From positions 1 through 36,462 of the IMG/VR virus record IMGVR_UViG_3300037010_001507: a stretch of 36,462 nucleotides of DNA; one strand, written 5' to 3'. The position numbers were made by a program, and so were the translations under genes. Below are positions 22,668-30,649 of this stretch, one piece after another. Source of the DNA: a virus. The notes under the pieces are model-generated. The model did not search any database. It was not told the DNA's origin and worked only from the letters and a program-made list of their open reading frames with translations. Position 1 is the stretch's first letter. Each line of letters opens with the position of its first letter.

Positions 22668-22931
22668 ATGAAAAAATTCACCGAGTTCCTGGCTGCCAAC
22701 CGTGGCATGTCCAGCCTGATCGCTAAGACCCTTGGCATCAACCCAACCAACATCACCAATGCCAAGACCGGCCGCCTGCTGATGCCTACCGCATGGATGG
22801 CCACCATCGTCAAACTCTCAAAGCGCAAGCTCAGCTACCAAACCTTGGTGCAAGAGCGTGAAGTTCACCGCCTTGAGAAAGCCATCGAACGAACTCAAGC
22901 AAACAAGAATACGCCAAAAGCATTGAGTTAG
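22668..22931 (+). CDS. Cro-like DNA-binding protein (YdaS-type)
   Basis: 87 residues, divergent from the repressor. The first 65 residues form a helix-turn-helix of the Cro/YdaS kind: FTEFLAANRGMSSLIAKTLGINPTNITNAKTGR. The C-terminal part is a charged helix. Position and fold indicate the lytic-switch counterpart of CI. Confidence 0.75.
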   Translation: MKKFTEFLAANRGMSSLIAKTLGINPTNITNAKTGRLLMPTAWMATIVKLSKRKLSYQTLVQEREVHRLEKAIERTQANKNTPKALS

Positions 22932-22935
22932 TTAG

Positions 22936-22949
22936 TGTTTTAGCAAACA
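22936..22949. promoter_or_regulatory. Operator-like palindrome downstream of the Cro-like gene
   Basis: TGTTT-TAGC-AAACA, five bases past the stop of the Cro-like gene. It matches, in inverted orientation, the TGTTTGC half-site seen between cI and the Cro-like gene. Confidence 0.4.
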
Positions 22950-23035
22950 TTTAACAAAAAAAACACACAAATCACGTAGGTATCAAAGACTTCCTACACG
23001 GAGTGGCACGCCTGCATGTTGCTGAAAGGAGAAAT

Positions 23036-23845
23036 GTGTACCACTACCAAAAAAACATTGGTGACTACAGGAGTGCAACCATGCACTTTAGCCTGCTTGA
23101 GCATGGCATTTACAACCAGTTGCTGGACTGGTACTACTTGGATGAGCAACCGCTTTCAAAAGATAACCGCACCCTTTTCCGCCGGTTATCAGCACGTACC
23201 GATGAAGAGCAGCAAGCAGTGCTGGATGTGCTTGCTGAGATGTTTGTTGACACCAATGATGGGTGGCATCACAAGCGTGTTGACCGTGAAATCACCCTGT
23301 ACAAAGCCAAGTCTCAGCAAGCCAGAGAGGCTGGAAAGCTAGGCGGCAGGCCATCTAAAAAGGGTATTGGTTCTGAAAATAACCGTGACGGTTATGAGAA
23401 TAAAGCGGACGCAAAGCCAACCGCTAACCGCGAACCGTTAACCGTTAACCAAGTAGATACCGTCGCAGATGAATCTGCGCCCACCTCCAAGCGTTCAGCC
23501 ATTGGGTTCAGGGCTTACATCGATGCCTGCAAAGCTGCCGGTACCAAGCCCATCCCGGAAGACCACCCGGTGCGCCGCTACTGCGCCCAGGCCGGCATCG
23601 ATGAGGCCATGGTGCACCTGGCCTGGCGCCGCTTCCGAGAAGAACATCTGTCCGGCACCCGCAAGACCAAGCGCTACATCGACTGGCCCGCCGCCTTCAG
23701 CAACTGCGTCAAGGACAGCTGGTACGGGCTGTGGTACGTCAACGCCGACGGCCCAGCCAACTGGTCACCCAAAGGCATCGCCGCTCGCAAGGTGGCTGAT
23801 GCTGAAATTGCCGAACGCCAACACCAGGAGCAACCGAATGATTGA
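23036..23845 (+). CDS. DUF1376 replication-associated protein (DnaT/O-like)
   Basis: GTG 23036 is preferred over GTG 23003 because AAAGGAG sits just before it and because DUF1376 proteins begin with a YHYQKNIGDY-type strand. 269 residues. The DUF1376 domain covers about 1-115 (HFSLLEHGIYNQLLDWYY ... GWHHKRVDREI ... KSQQAREAGKLGGRP), then a disordered linker. The C-terminal domain (from about 150) resembles DnaT-type primosome parts (YIDWPAAFSNCVKDSWYGLW). The gene overlaps dnaB by eight bases, so it probably loads or guides the helicase. Confidence 0.8.
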   Translation: MYHYQKNIGDYRSATMHFSLLEHGIYNQLLDWYYLDEQPLSKDNRTLFRRLSARTDEEQQAVLDVLAEMFVDTNDGWHHKRVDREITLYKAKSQQAREAGKLGGRPSKKGIGSENNRDGYENKADAKPTANREPLTVNQVDTVADESAPTSKRSAIGFRAYIDACKAAGTKPIPEDHPVRRYCAQAGIDEAMVHLAWRRFREEHLSGTRKTKRYIDWPAAFSNCVKDSWYGLWYVNADGPANWSPKGIAARKVADAEIAERQHQEQPND

Positions 23846-25205
23846 CCTTGACTACCAACCCGAGCTGACCCTGTACTCCGCTGAGGCCGAGGCCGGCGTC
23901 ATTGGCACCATCCTGTACGACAACAACGTCTGGGACGTGGTGTCTGACCTGATCACCGATGACTCGTTTTTTAGGGCCCGCAACAAAGACGTCTTCGCGG
24001 CCATGGGCGCCTTGATCAATTCCGGCAAGCAGGCGGACATCATCACCACCTTCGCGCAGTTGCAGCAGATGAACAAGGCCGAGGGGACCGACATGGCCGA
24101 CATCCTGGCCTTGTCGCATGCTGCACCGAGCGCCCGCAATGCTAGGCAATACGCCGCCACGGTGGCAGACCACGCCCTGGCACGCAGGCTGAAGCTGGCG
24201 GCAGACCAAGTACAGGAAATCGCTTCTGACGCAGCCACGGCCGTTCTAGACCGTGTTGGCCAAGCCCAGGCAGTGCTTGAAGCTTTGGAGGCACGCAAGG
24301 GCTCCAGCCAGCCCAGACTGATTGAGGAATTTGTTGCCGGAATGATCGACCACCTGCAGGCCTTGGCTGATGGCACGGTCGCTCCCGGCATGCCCACCCG
24401 CATCCCAACGCTGGACCGCATGCTGGGTGGTGGCTTGAAAGAAAAGAAGCTGGTCGTCATTGCTGCCAGACCATCGGTGGGCAAGTCTTCCATCGCTGAA
24501 CAAATCTGCCTGAACCTGGCGCTCGACGGCATTGGTGCTGCGATGTTCAGCATGGAGATGACTGAGGCCGAGATGACCAACCGGGCTATCTGCAACCTGG
24601 GACGCATCGACCTGGACCATATGGAAACCGGTAAGCTGGACGATAGCGAGTGGTCACGCTTGACCGAAGCGATTGAGCGGGTACGCAACCTGCCACTGCA
24701 CTTTTTGTTCCAGCCGGCCATGACCCTGCAAGACATCGCCAGCCGGGCACGGGTACTCAAGCGCAAGCATGGTATCAAGGTGCTGGTGGTCGACTACTTG
24801 CAGCTGTGCGGCAGCGTCAACTCCAAAGATAGCCGCCACCACCAGATTGAATCCCTGTCGCGCGGCATGAAAACCCTGGCTGGACAGCTGGACCTAGCCA
24901 TCATCGAGCTCAGCCAGTTGAGCCGCGAGGTTGAAAAACGCACCAGTGGCCGCCCGCAACTCAGCGACCTGAAGGAATCCGGAGCCATCGAAGAAGACGC
25001 TGATGTGGTCGCCCTGATGTGGCGCCATGCGGCCCACGACAGCCACCAGGTCATAGGCCTAGAGCTGGCCAAAAACCGCCAGGGTCGCACCGGTGAGCTC
25101 GCCATGCACTTTGAGGGCAAGAACCAGCGCTGGGGTGAGTCCACGGAAAACATGAGTGAGCAAAAGAAGCCAGCCAGCCGGGCCAAATACAGCGATGACT
25201 TCTGA
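23838..25205 (+). CDS. dnaB: Replicative DNA helicase DnaB
   Basis: 455 residues from ATG 23838, which has AGGAG upstream; the frame is open upstream but overlaps the preceding gene. The N-terminal helical DnaB domain spans about 10-115. The RecA-like ATPase domain has Walker A ARPSVGKSS (210-218), SMEM (238-241), Walker B VLVVDYLQL (315-323), and the QLSREVEKR and RQGRTG motifs. It unwinds DNA at the phage fork. Confidence 0.95.
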   Translation: MIDLDYQPELTLYSAEAEAGVIGTILYDNNVWDVVSDLITDDSFFRARNKDVFAAMGALINSGKQADIITTFAQLQQMNKAEGTDMADILALSHAAPSARNARQYAATVADHALARRLKLAADQVQEIASDAATAVLDRVGQAQAVLEALEARKGSSQPRLIEEFVAGMIDHLQALADGTVAPGMPTRIPTLDRMLGGGLKEKKLVVIAARPSVGKSSIAEQICLNLALDGIGAAMFSMEMTEAEMTNRAICNLGRIDLDHMETGKLDDSEWSRLTEAIERVRNLPLHFLFQPAMTLQDIASRARVLKRKHGIKVLVVDYLQLCGSVNSKDSRHHQIESLSRGMKTLAGQLDLAIIELSQLSREVEKRTSGRPQLSDLKESGAIEEDADVVALMWRHAAHDSHQVIGLELAKNRQGRTGELAMHFEGKNQRWGESTENMSEQKKPASRAKYSDDF

Positions 25206-25392
25206 TGATGTGATGCAACCGGTGCGTGAACAGCTGACAGCGCACTGGCTCAAGCACATGGAGGCTCATCCAGACTACATCACCGACGCCATCCAGCGCC
25301 ACTTCGCCGACTACCCGGACGACCGCGAGACCATGGGGCCAGCGCTGCGGGTGGAGCTCAAACGAATCAAACAACTGAAGGAAAACCAATGA
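25195..25392 (+). CDS. Small unknown phage protein after dnaB (65 aa)
   Basis: ATG 25195 overlaps the end of dnaB; ATG 25213 is an alternative. Acidic helical protein (HWLKHMEAHPDYITDAIQRHF ... LKRIKQLKENQ). It overlaps the thyX start as ATGA. No family recognised. Confidence 0.55.
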   Translation: MTSDDVMQPVREQLTAHWLKHMEAHPDYITDAIQRHFADYPDDRETMGPALRVELKRIKQLKENQ

Positions 25393-26072
25393 CCAACGCA
25401 ATCAAACTACTCAACCATGGCAGCATTCAACTTGTCGAATCCATGGGAAACGACCTGTCAATTTGCAGAAGTGCCAGGGTTAGCTACAACGCAGAATGGC
25501 GCACCGGAGAAGATGAAGGCAAAGATGCCAAGCTCATCGACTACCTGGTAAAAAACCACCACACGTCCCCGCTTGAATGTGTGCAGTTCACCTTCGATGT
25601 CCGTTGCCCTATCTTTGTGGCGCGCCAGTGGATGCGCCATCGCACTGGAAAATTTAACGAAATTTCAGGTCGGTACTCTGAGTTGCCAGAGGAGTTTTAC
25701 ATCCCTGAAGTCAGCCAGATCACTACCCAGTCTGCCAGTAACAAGCAAATGCGCACCGATACCGAGCACCCGGGCGCTGCAGAGATTCAGGATGCCATCT
25801 CATTTGCCTGTGCTGAGGCCTTCAAGGTCTACCACCAGCTACTCAAGGTGGGTTGCCCACGAGAGCTGGCGCGCGGTGTGCTTCCGCTCAATACCTACAC
25901 CCACTTCTTCTTCACCATGGATTTGCACAACCTGGCCCACTTCCTGCGCCTGCGCCTGCACGAGCACAGCCAGTATGAAATCAGGGTTTATGCCCAGGCC
26001 ATGCTGGCGCTGATCGAACCCATCGTGCCGGTAGCAGTAGCTGCTTTGAAGAAGCACGGCAGTCTGGTATAG
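25389..26072 (+). CDS. thyX: Flavin-dependent thymidylate synthase ThyX
   Basis: 227 residues, the usual size. The ThyX signature is at 83-97: RHRTGKFNEISGRYS. The third position of the RHRxxS motif, normally Ser, is Lys88 here, while Arg83-His84-Arg85, Asn90-Glu91, Ser93 and Arg95-Tyr96 are kept. Further family segments are PLE near 61, PRELARGVLPLNTYT and NLAHFLRLRLHEHSQYEIR. It makes dTMP from dUMP with methylene-tetrahydrofolate and FAD, supporting phage DNA synthesis. It lies in the replication operon. Confidence 0.92.
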   Translation: MTNAIKLLNHGSIQLVESMGNDLSICRSARVSYNAEWRTGEDEGKDAKLIDYLVKNHHTSPLECVQFTFDVRCPIFVARQWMRHRTGKFNEISGRYSELPEEFYIPEVSQITTQSASNKQMRTDTEHPGAAEIQDAISFACAEAFKVYHQLLKVGCPRELARGVLPLNTYTHFFFTMDLHNLAHFLRLRLHEHSQYEIRVYAQAMLALIEPIVPVAVAALKKHGSLV

Positions 26073-26083
26073 CTGATATTTTT

Positions 26084-26112
26084 TTGCCTTGCATGTTGCT
26101 TTAAGGCATACA
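26084..26112 (+). promoter_or_regulatory. Promoter with shared operator box (box 2)
   Basis: TTGCCT (26084), 17 bp, CATACA (26107; TACAAT at 26109 is an alternative -10). The spacer contains TGTTGCTTTAAGG, the box lacking one T. It precedes the 63-aa gene. Confidence 0.5.
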
Positions 26113-26139
26113 ATAATTCAACCTGAATGAAAGAACACC

Positions 26140-26331
26140 ATGCTCATCACGCAACCCTCTCCACCCTACTCTGCGAAGCCATCAGGCGGCCGGAATGACT
26201 GGTGGTACGTGGCCGACATCCGGGGACTCAACGTCGTTCAGCTGCCAGAGAAGCCAGGCGCCAAGTTCACCAGCAAGGAGCGGGCTGAATCCATTGCTCG
26301 TCAGATGAATGAACAACAGGGGAAAGCCTGA
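26140..26331 (+). CDS. Small unknown phage protein (63 aa)
   Basis: First gene after promoter box 2. Short protein with a beta-rich WWYVADIRGLNVVQLP centre and a C-terminal helix ESIARQMNEQQ. Its stop shares one base with the next ATG. Family unknown. Confidence 0.65.
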   Translation: MLITQPSPPYSAKPSGGRNDWWYVADIRGLNVVQLPEKPGAKFTSKERAESIARQMNEQQGKA

Positions 26332-26798
26332 TGGAAGTCCTGATGACTCGTGCTCCCTCTGGCGCCTTGATCCCCATCAATGACGATGAGGCTAACAAGA
26401 TGACTCGCTTCAAAACAGGTGACACTATCCGCGGGGAATTCACCGTGATGCGCAATGGGGCGTTCCATCGCAAGGCCTTCTCATTACTGCAGCTCTGCTA
26501 CGAAAAGTTCTGCGACAACGTGGCCCCGTCCGAGTACAAAGGTGTGGCAGCCACGCCATGCTTCAACACTTGGCGCGAGCAATTTGTCATTCTTGCGGGC
26601 CACTATGACGTCACATTCGACATCAAAGGCCGGGTGAGGCTCAAGGCCAAATCACTGTCATTCGCCAAGTGCAACCAGGAAGAGTTTGAGGCCATTTATT
26701 CCAGCTTGATCGACTGCGCTCTCAAGCATGTCTACGCCAACACCATGACCGAGCGCGAGCTGCGTGACCTGGTCGATCAAATCCTTCGCTACGCCTGA
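26331..26798 (+). CDS. DUF1367 family phage protein
   Basis: 155 residues. The pattern TRAPSGALIPINDDE, then FHRKAFSLLQLCYEKF, and a region with IKAKSLSFAKCNQEEFEAIY-type spacing fits DUF1367, a phage-specific family often found next to recombination genes. Its function is not established; some members occupy the position of NinB. Confidence 0.75.
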   Translation: MEVLMTRAPSGALIPINDDEANKMTRFKTGDTIRGEFTVMRNGAFHRKAFSLLQLCYEKFCDNVAPSEYKGVAATPCFNTWREQFVILAGHYDVTFDIKGRVRLKAKSLSFAKCNQEEFEAIYSSLIDCALKHVYANTMTERELRDLVDQILRYA

Positions 26799-26823
26799 AA
26801 CAGCAAACAAAAAACAACAACGC

Positions 26824-26852
26824 TTGCATTTTTGTTTGCCTTATGGCATAAT
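26824..26852 (+). promoter_or_regulatory. Promoter with shared operator box (box 3)
   Basis: TTGCAT (26824), 17 bp, CATAAT (26847). The spacer holds TGTTTGCCTTATGG (26833-26846). It precedes the ERF gene, which also has ACAGGAG before its ATG. Confidence 0.6.
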
Positions 26853-26874
26853 TCAATTAAACAGGAGAGAAAAC

Positions 26875-27675
26875 ATGAACGCCATCACCATGATTGAGAA
26901 GCGGGAAATCGCCGCACCACAAAACACCCAGTTGGCTGTCGGCCCCATGGCCAATGCCATTGCTGCCTTGCAAGCTGGTATGACCATTGAAAGCCTTCGC
27001 GGCATCATGGAACTGCAAAAAGAATGGGAGGCATTGGAAGCTCGTAAGGCCTACGTGTCAGACATGGCTGCCTTCAAGCTGAACCCGCCTGAGATTTACA
27101 AAACCAAGCTTGTGTCTTTTTCTGGCACCGAGTACATGCATGCCACTATCGGCGATGTGACCAGGGCTGTAGTTGACTCGCTGGCTCGGCATGGCTTCAG
27201 CCACAGTTGGGAAACCAAACAGGCAGATGGAATGATCACTGTCACCTGCAAGATCACCCACCGCATGGGGCACAGCGAATCCACCAGCATGCAGTCGGCT
27301 CCGGATATCAGCGGCAAGAAGAACAGCATCCAGGCCATTGCCAGCGCCCAGTCCTATTTGCAAAGATACACGCTGCTGGCGGCCTGCGGCCTGGCCACCA
27401 TGGACTTGCCTGATGACGATGGACATGGCTACGGTCAAGAGCCAAGCCAGTTTCAGGTCGACCCAGACCGGCCATTCCAAAACGAGCCGCGCCAACCAGC
27501 GCCAAGTCAAGCAAGCAACCTGCTAGCCTATTCAGACGCCGAGTTTGGAGCCAAGCTGGAAGGATGGAAGTCAGTCATTGCATCAGGAAAGAAAACGCCT
27601 GACACGCTGATTGCCTTTCTGAAAACAAAAGTCAACCTGACGCCCGGCCAAATCAACCAAATTAAAGGAGCATGA
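26875..27675 (+). CDS. erf: ERF-family single-strand annealing protein
   Basis: 266 residues from ATG 26875, with AGGAG upstream. The ERF core lies at about 15-180: EARKAYVSDMAAFK, then SYTxA-like AGTEYMHATIGDV, HGFSHSW, and KKNSIQAIASAQSYLQRYTL with a following Gly-rich loop, all typical of ERF recombinases. The C-terminal part after about 200 is linker plus a helical tail. It anneals single-stranded DNA for phage recombination and works with the YqaJ exonuclease coded next (overlap). Confidence 0.88.
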   Translation: MNAITMIEKREIAAPQNTQLAVGPMANAIAALQAGMTIESLRGIMELQKEWEALEARKAYVSDMAAFKLNPPEIYKTKLVSFSGTEYMHATIGDVTRAVVDSLARHGFSHSWETKQADGMITVTCKITHRMGHSESTSMQSAPDISGKKNSIQAIASAQSYLQRYTLLAACGLATMDLPDDDGHGYGQEPSQFQVDPDRPFQNEPRQPAPSQASNLLAYSDAEFGAKLEGWKSVIASGKKTPDTLIAFLKTKVNLTPGQINQIKGA

Positions 27676-29297
27676 ACATGGAAACGCATGAATTACTCCA
27701 GGGAACTCCTGAATGGCATACCTACCGTAATGAGCATGACAATGCCAGCGATGCGCCTGCTGTCATGGGTTATTCGTCATATACATCTCGCAATGATCTT
27801 CTAAAGCAGAAAGCCACTGGCATCAAGCCAAAAGTCGATCAAGCGCAACAAAACCGATTTGACAATGGCCACATCTTTGAAGCCTTTGCCAGGCCACTGG
27901 CTGAAGCCATCATTGGCGAAGACCTGTATCCAGTCACCGGTTCACTGGGGAAATACTCCGCCTCATTTGACGGCTTGACACTTGATGAAGATGTTGCATT
28001 CGAGCACAAAACATTAAACGAAAAGCTTCGCAGTGTTCTCGTAGAGGGTTGCACTGGCACTGATTTGCCAACTGAGTACCAAATCCAGATGGAGCAGCAA
28101 TGCATGGTATCGGGCTGTGACAAGGTGCTATTCATGGCCAGCAAATGGGAATGGAATCACATTGGTGATAACTATGTGCTGATCGAAGAGCGTCACTGCT
28201 GGTACACGCCCAACGGGTTTTTGCGCAAGCAGATCATTGACGCATGGACACAATTTCATATTGACCTGGCCGCCTACCAACATTTTGAGCCAGCCCTACC
28301 TGTTGTAGCCTCCGTCAAAGAATCCCTGCCAGCCGTCTCAGTACGCCTGAATGGCCAGCTTGCCGTGGCTACCAACCTGCCTGAATTCGGTGTGGCGCTT
28401 CGCTCGTTCGTCAAGACCATTCCAGCCCAGCCCAGCACCGACCAGGAGTTTGCTGACTGCGAGTCCGCCTGCAAGGCCTTGAAGAAAGCCGAAGACGCCC
28501 TGACAGCGGCCGAAGACAACGCCATGGCGCAGGTGACTGATGTAGAAACCATGCGCCGCCTGGTGGGAGACCTCAAGACCCTGGCCCGTACTACTCGCCT
28601 GGCCAGTGAGAAAGTGGTGACGGCACGCAAGGAAGCTATCCGCATCGAGATCATCACGGCGGCCAAGAACAAGTACGCCAACCATGTTGCTGACCTAAAC
28701 AAACGCAATGGCGTGTCCTACCTGGGTGTGGCTTACCCAGACTTCGCCACCGCCATCAAGGGCAAGCGCACCATCAGCAGTCTTCACGAAGCCGTTGATA
28801 CCCTGCTGGCCAATGCCAAGATAGACGCCAATGCCACAGCCGACAAAATCCTGGCCAACATCAGCCTGTCCGAAGTGAAGGAATACAACTTCCTTTTCAG
28901 TGACCTGCCTACGCTGTGCCTGAAAGAGCCTGGCGACTTCATGGCTTGCGTAGCCTATCGTGTCACCGAGCACCAGGCTAAAGAAGACGCTCGCATTGCA
29001 GCCGAGACCGCCAGAATTGCTGAGCAGGAGCGCATCAAGGCAGAGGCAAAAGTACGCACTGAATCATTAGTAGCTGAAGGCAAGATTTCTACAGCTGACC
29101 GATTGATCCAGCAGGCCAATGACATCCTGAACATGCCGTCGGCAAAGGTCTCTGTCGCACCCATTCCAGAGGTCACCCAACGGCCCAGGGCATCTACCCG
29201 AGCCATGGTCGATAACCTGCTGGATGGAATGTCTGATCGCGATTTGAGCTCGGTACTGCGCTACTTGCAAGACAACTTCAACAGACTTGCAGCTTGA
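27672..29297 (+). CDS. YqaJ-type exonuclease fused to a long helical C-terminal region
   Basis: 541 residues, far longer than the usual about 200-300 aa. The N-terminal 210 residues carry the YqaJ/lambda-Exo-like nuclease: EWHTYRN, Glu70 in GHIFE, Asp100 in SASFDG and Glu111-His-Lys113 in FEHKTLN, plus an EQQCMVSGCDKVLF helix. From about 230 a long helical, Ala/Lys/Glu-rich part follows (coiled coils near 260-340 and 430-480), resembling DUF1351-type phage proteins. It resects ends for ERF. Overlaps the ERF gene by four bases. Confidence 0.85.
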   Translation: MNMETHELLQGTPEWHTYRNEHDNASDAPAVMGYSSYTSRNDLLKQKATGIKPKVDQAQQNRFDNGHIFEAFARPLAEAIIGEDLYPVTGSLGKYSASFDGLTLDEDVAFEHKTLNEKLRSVLVEGCTGTDLPTEYQIQMEQQCMVSGCDKVLFMASKWEWNHIGDNYVLIEERHCWYTPNGFLRKQIIDAWTQFHIDLAAYQHFEPALPVVASVKESLPAVSVRLNGQLAVATNLPEFGVALRSFVKTIPAQPSTDQEFADCESACKALKKAEDALTAAEDNAMAQVTDVETMRRLVGDLKTLARTTRLASEKVVTARKEAIRIEIITAAKNKYANHVADLNKRNGVSYLGVAYPDFATAIKGKRTISSLHEAVDTLLANAKIDANATADKILANISLSEVKEYNFLFSDLPTLCLKEPGDFMACVAYRVTEHQAKEDARIAAETARIAEQERIKAEAKVRTESLVAEGKISTADRLIQQANDILNMPSAKVSVAPIPEVTQRPRASTRAMVDNLLDGMSDRDLSSVLRYLQDNFNRLAA

Positions 29298-29538
29298 GTT
29301 AAATAGAGTGGCAACAGCGGTCGCTATGCAAAGCCAGGGTTCATCCCTCGTTAAGCCTCTACTTGCATGCTTTGATAGCGTTTCCTGTTCTCGCCAGAAA
29401 CGTCACTCTATTGATTGGCATGGGCACAGCGCCATAAGCTGGCCCCGACTGGAATGATGCAGAAAGTTGGTCGTAAAAGCACAGTGCATCTGGCAGACCG
29501 GAAAGACGGTCACCTATTTCTAACCACTAAGGAACCAA
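29298..29538 (+). ncRNA. Untranslated, three-way-junction-like structured region
   Basis: 241 bp between the YqaJ and RyR genes. AATAGAGTG (29302-29310) pairs perfectly with CACTCTATT (29404-29412). Inside, CGCTATGCAAAGC (29322-29334) pairs with GCTTTGATAGCG (29369-29380) with one bulged G, and TTTCCTG (29381-29387) pairs with CAGAAA (29395-29400) with one bulged C. GACCG/CGGTC hairpins occur further down. No credible gene lies inside on either strand. It may be a regulatory RNA or leader, or a replication-origin structure. No known riboswitch is recognised. Confidence 0.5.
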
Positions 29539-29874
29539 ATGAAACAAGAAGAAATTGCCCGCGTCTGCCATGAGGTGAACCGGGCCTACTGCGAAGCGCT
29601 CGGAGATATGTCGCAGCCAACCTGGGAAGATGCCCCTGAGTGGCAGCGTGCCAGTGCCCGCATGGGCGTGGACTTGCACACCATGGGTGACTTCGGTCCA
29701 GAGGCCAGCCATATCAGTTGGGCCAATCAAAAGCTCGATGAGGGCTGGAAGTATGGCACGATCAAAGACCCCGAGAAAAAAGAACACCCTTGCATGGTGC
29801 CGTTCTCAGACCTGCCACGCGAGCAACAAGCCAAGGACTTCATCTTCCGCGCCATCGTCCACGCACTCCGTTAA
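29539..29874 (+). CDS. RyR-domain protein
   Basis: 111 residues, essentially one RyR domain (about 1-108), originally named after ryanodine receptors. Diagnostic segments are CHEVNRAYCEALGD, PTWEDAPEWQRASA, WANQKLDEGWKYGTIKDPEKK, HPCMVPFSDLPREQQAKD. Prokaryotic RyR domains occur in phages and mobile elements and are thought to bind small ligands; their role is not settled. AAGGAA precedes the ATG. It lies between recombination and SSB genes. Confidence 0.85.
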   Translation: MKQEEIARVCHEVNRAYCEALGDMSQPTWEDAPEWQRASARMGVDLHTMGDFGPEASHISWANQKLDEGWKYGTIKDPEKKEHPCMVPFSDLPREQQAKDFIFRAIVHALR

Positions 29875-29896
29875 ACCAACCACAAAGGAAATCACC

Positions 29897-30376
29897 ATGT
29901 CAAAAACTTCAGGTCTCTATCGCGTTGGGCGAGATTGTGAGCTTCGCTACCTCAACGATGGCACGGCCGTCGCCAACATCTCCCTGGCATTCAACCACGG
30001 CACCAAAGACCAGGATGGCAACCGAAAAACACAATGGGTGGAAGGTTCCTTGTTTGGCAAGCGTGCGGAGGTTCTTGCCCCATTCCTTTTGAAAGGAAGC
30101 CAGCACGTTTTCCACCTGTCTGACGCACACATCGAAACCTACCGCAAAGCCGATGGCAGCGAAGGCTTCAAGATGGCCGCCCGCGTCGATGATGTGGAGC
30201 TGACCGACCGCCGTGATGCACCACAAGCTCAACGTCAGCAGCCACAGGCCGCACCGCGCCAGGCGCCACCCCAGCGCCAGGCACCACAGCCGCAACGCCG
30301 GCCCACCTACCAAGCGCCAACAGGTGGCGGCGGCAGTGGGTTCGACGACATGGACTCCGATGATATTCCATTCTAA
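29897..30376 (+). CDS. ssb: Single-stranded DNA-binding protein SSB
   Basis: 159 residues from ATG 29897, with AAAGGAA upstream; the frame is open further upstream but overlaps the RyR gene. The OB fold covers about 1-100 (LRYLNDGTAVANISLAFN, EGSLFGKRAEVLAPFLLKGS). A Gln/Pro/Ala-rich linker follows, and it ends with the acidic tail DSDDIPF that recruits partner proteins. It coats single-stranded DNA in phage replication and recombination. Confidence 0.93.
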   Translation: MSKTSGLYRVGRDCELRYLNDGTAVANISLAFNHGTKDQDGNRKTQWVEGSLFGKRAEVLAPFLLKGSQHVFHLSDAHIETYRKADGSEGFKMAARVDDVELTDRRDAPQAQRQQPQAAPRQAPPQRQAPQPQRRPTYQAPTGGGGSGFDDMDSDDIPF

Positions 30377-30377
30377 A

Positions 30378-30406
30378 TTGATAGCACGCAGCGCTTATTC
30401 TATAAG
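30378..30406 (+). promoter_or_regulatory. Strong sigma70-type promoter
   Basis: TTGATA (30378), exactly 17 bp, TATAAG (30401); five of six matches in each box. It starts just after the ssb stop and would drive the gene at 30447. It lacks the shared operator box. Confidence 0.65.
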
Positions 30407-30446
30407 GGCTACGTGCCAAAATAGTCAAATTAAATTGAGGTGAAAA

Positions 30447-30641
30447 ATGAAATGTGCCAACCTAGAAAAAGCCAAGGGTGAGGCTCTCAGGTTCCTTGAA
30501 AAAGTCAAGGAGCTTGAGCAAGCCGACACCGGCGGACTCGCCCTATGCACCTACGTGTGGGGCGGAAAACACATCGGCGCCGTCAAACGTGCCAGCATGG
30601 ATTTAACCCGAGCGCTTGCCGAATTGCGCAAACCAGACTGA
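30447..30641 (+). CDS. Small unknown phage protein (64 aa)
   Basis: Downstream of a good promoter; TGAGGTG lies before the ATG. Helical Lys/Glu-rich protein with LEKVKELEQADTGGLALCTYVWGGKH in the middle. No family recognised. Confidence 0.65.
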   Translation: MKCANLEKAKGEALRFLEKVKELEQADTGGLALCTYVWGGKHIGAVKRASMDLTRALAELRKPD

Positions 30642-30649
30642 AAGACACC

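Noticed and set aside
23852-24778. 308-aa minus-strand frame
   Set aside because: Antisense to dnaB; Ser/Arg/Ala-rich without any motif.
29330-29352. tRNA-like T-arm near GGGTTCATCCC
   Set aside because: The loop is only five bases and no acceptor or anticodon arm can be formed around it.
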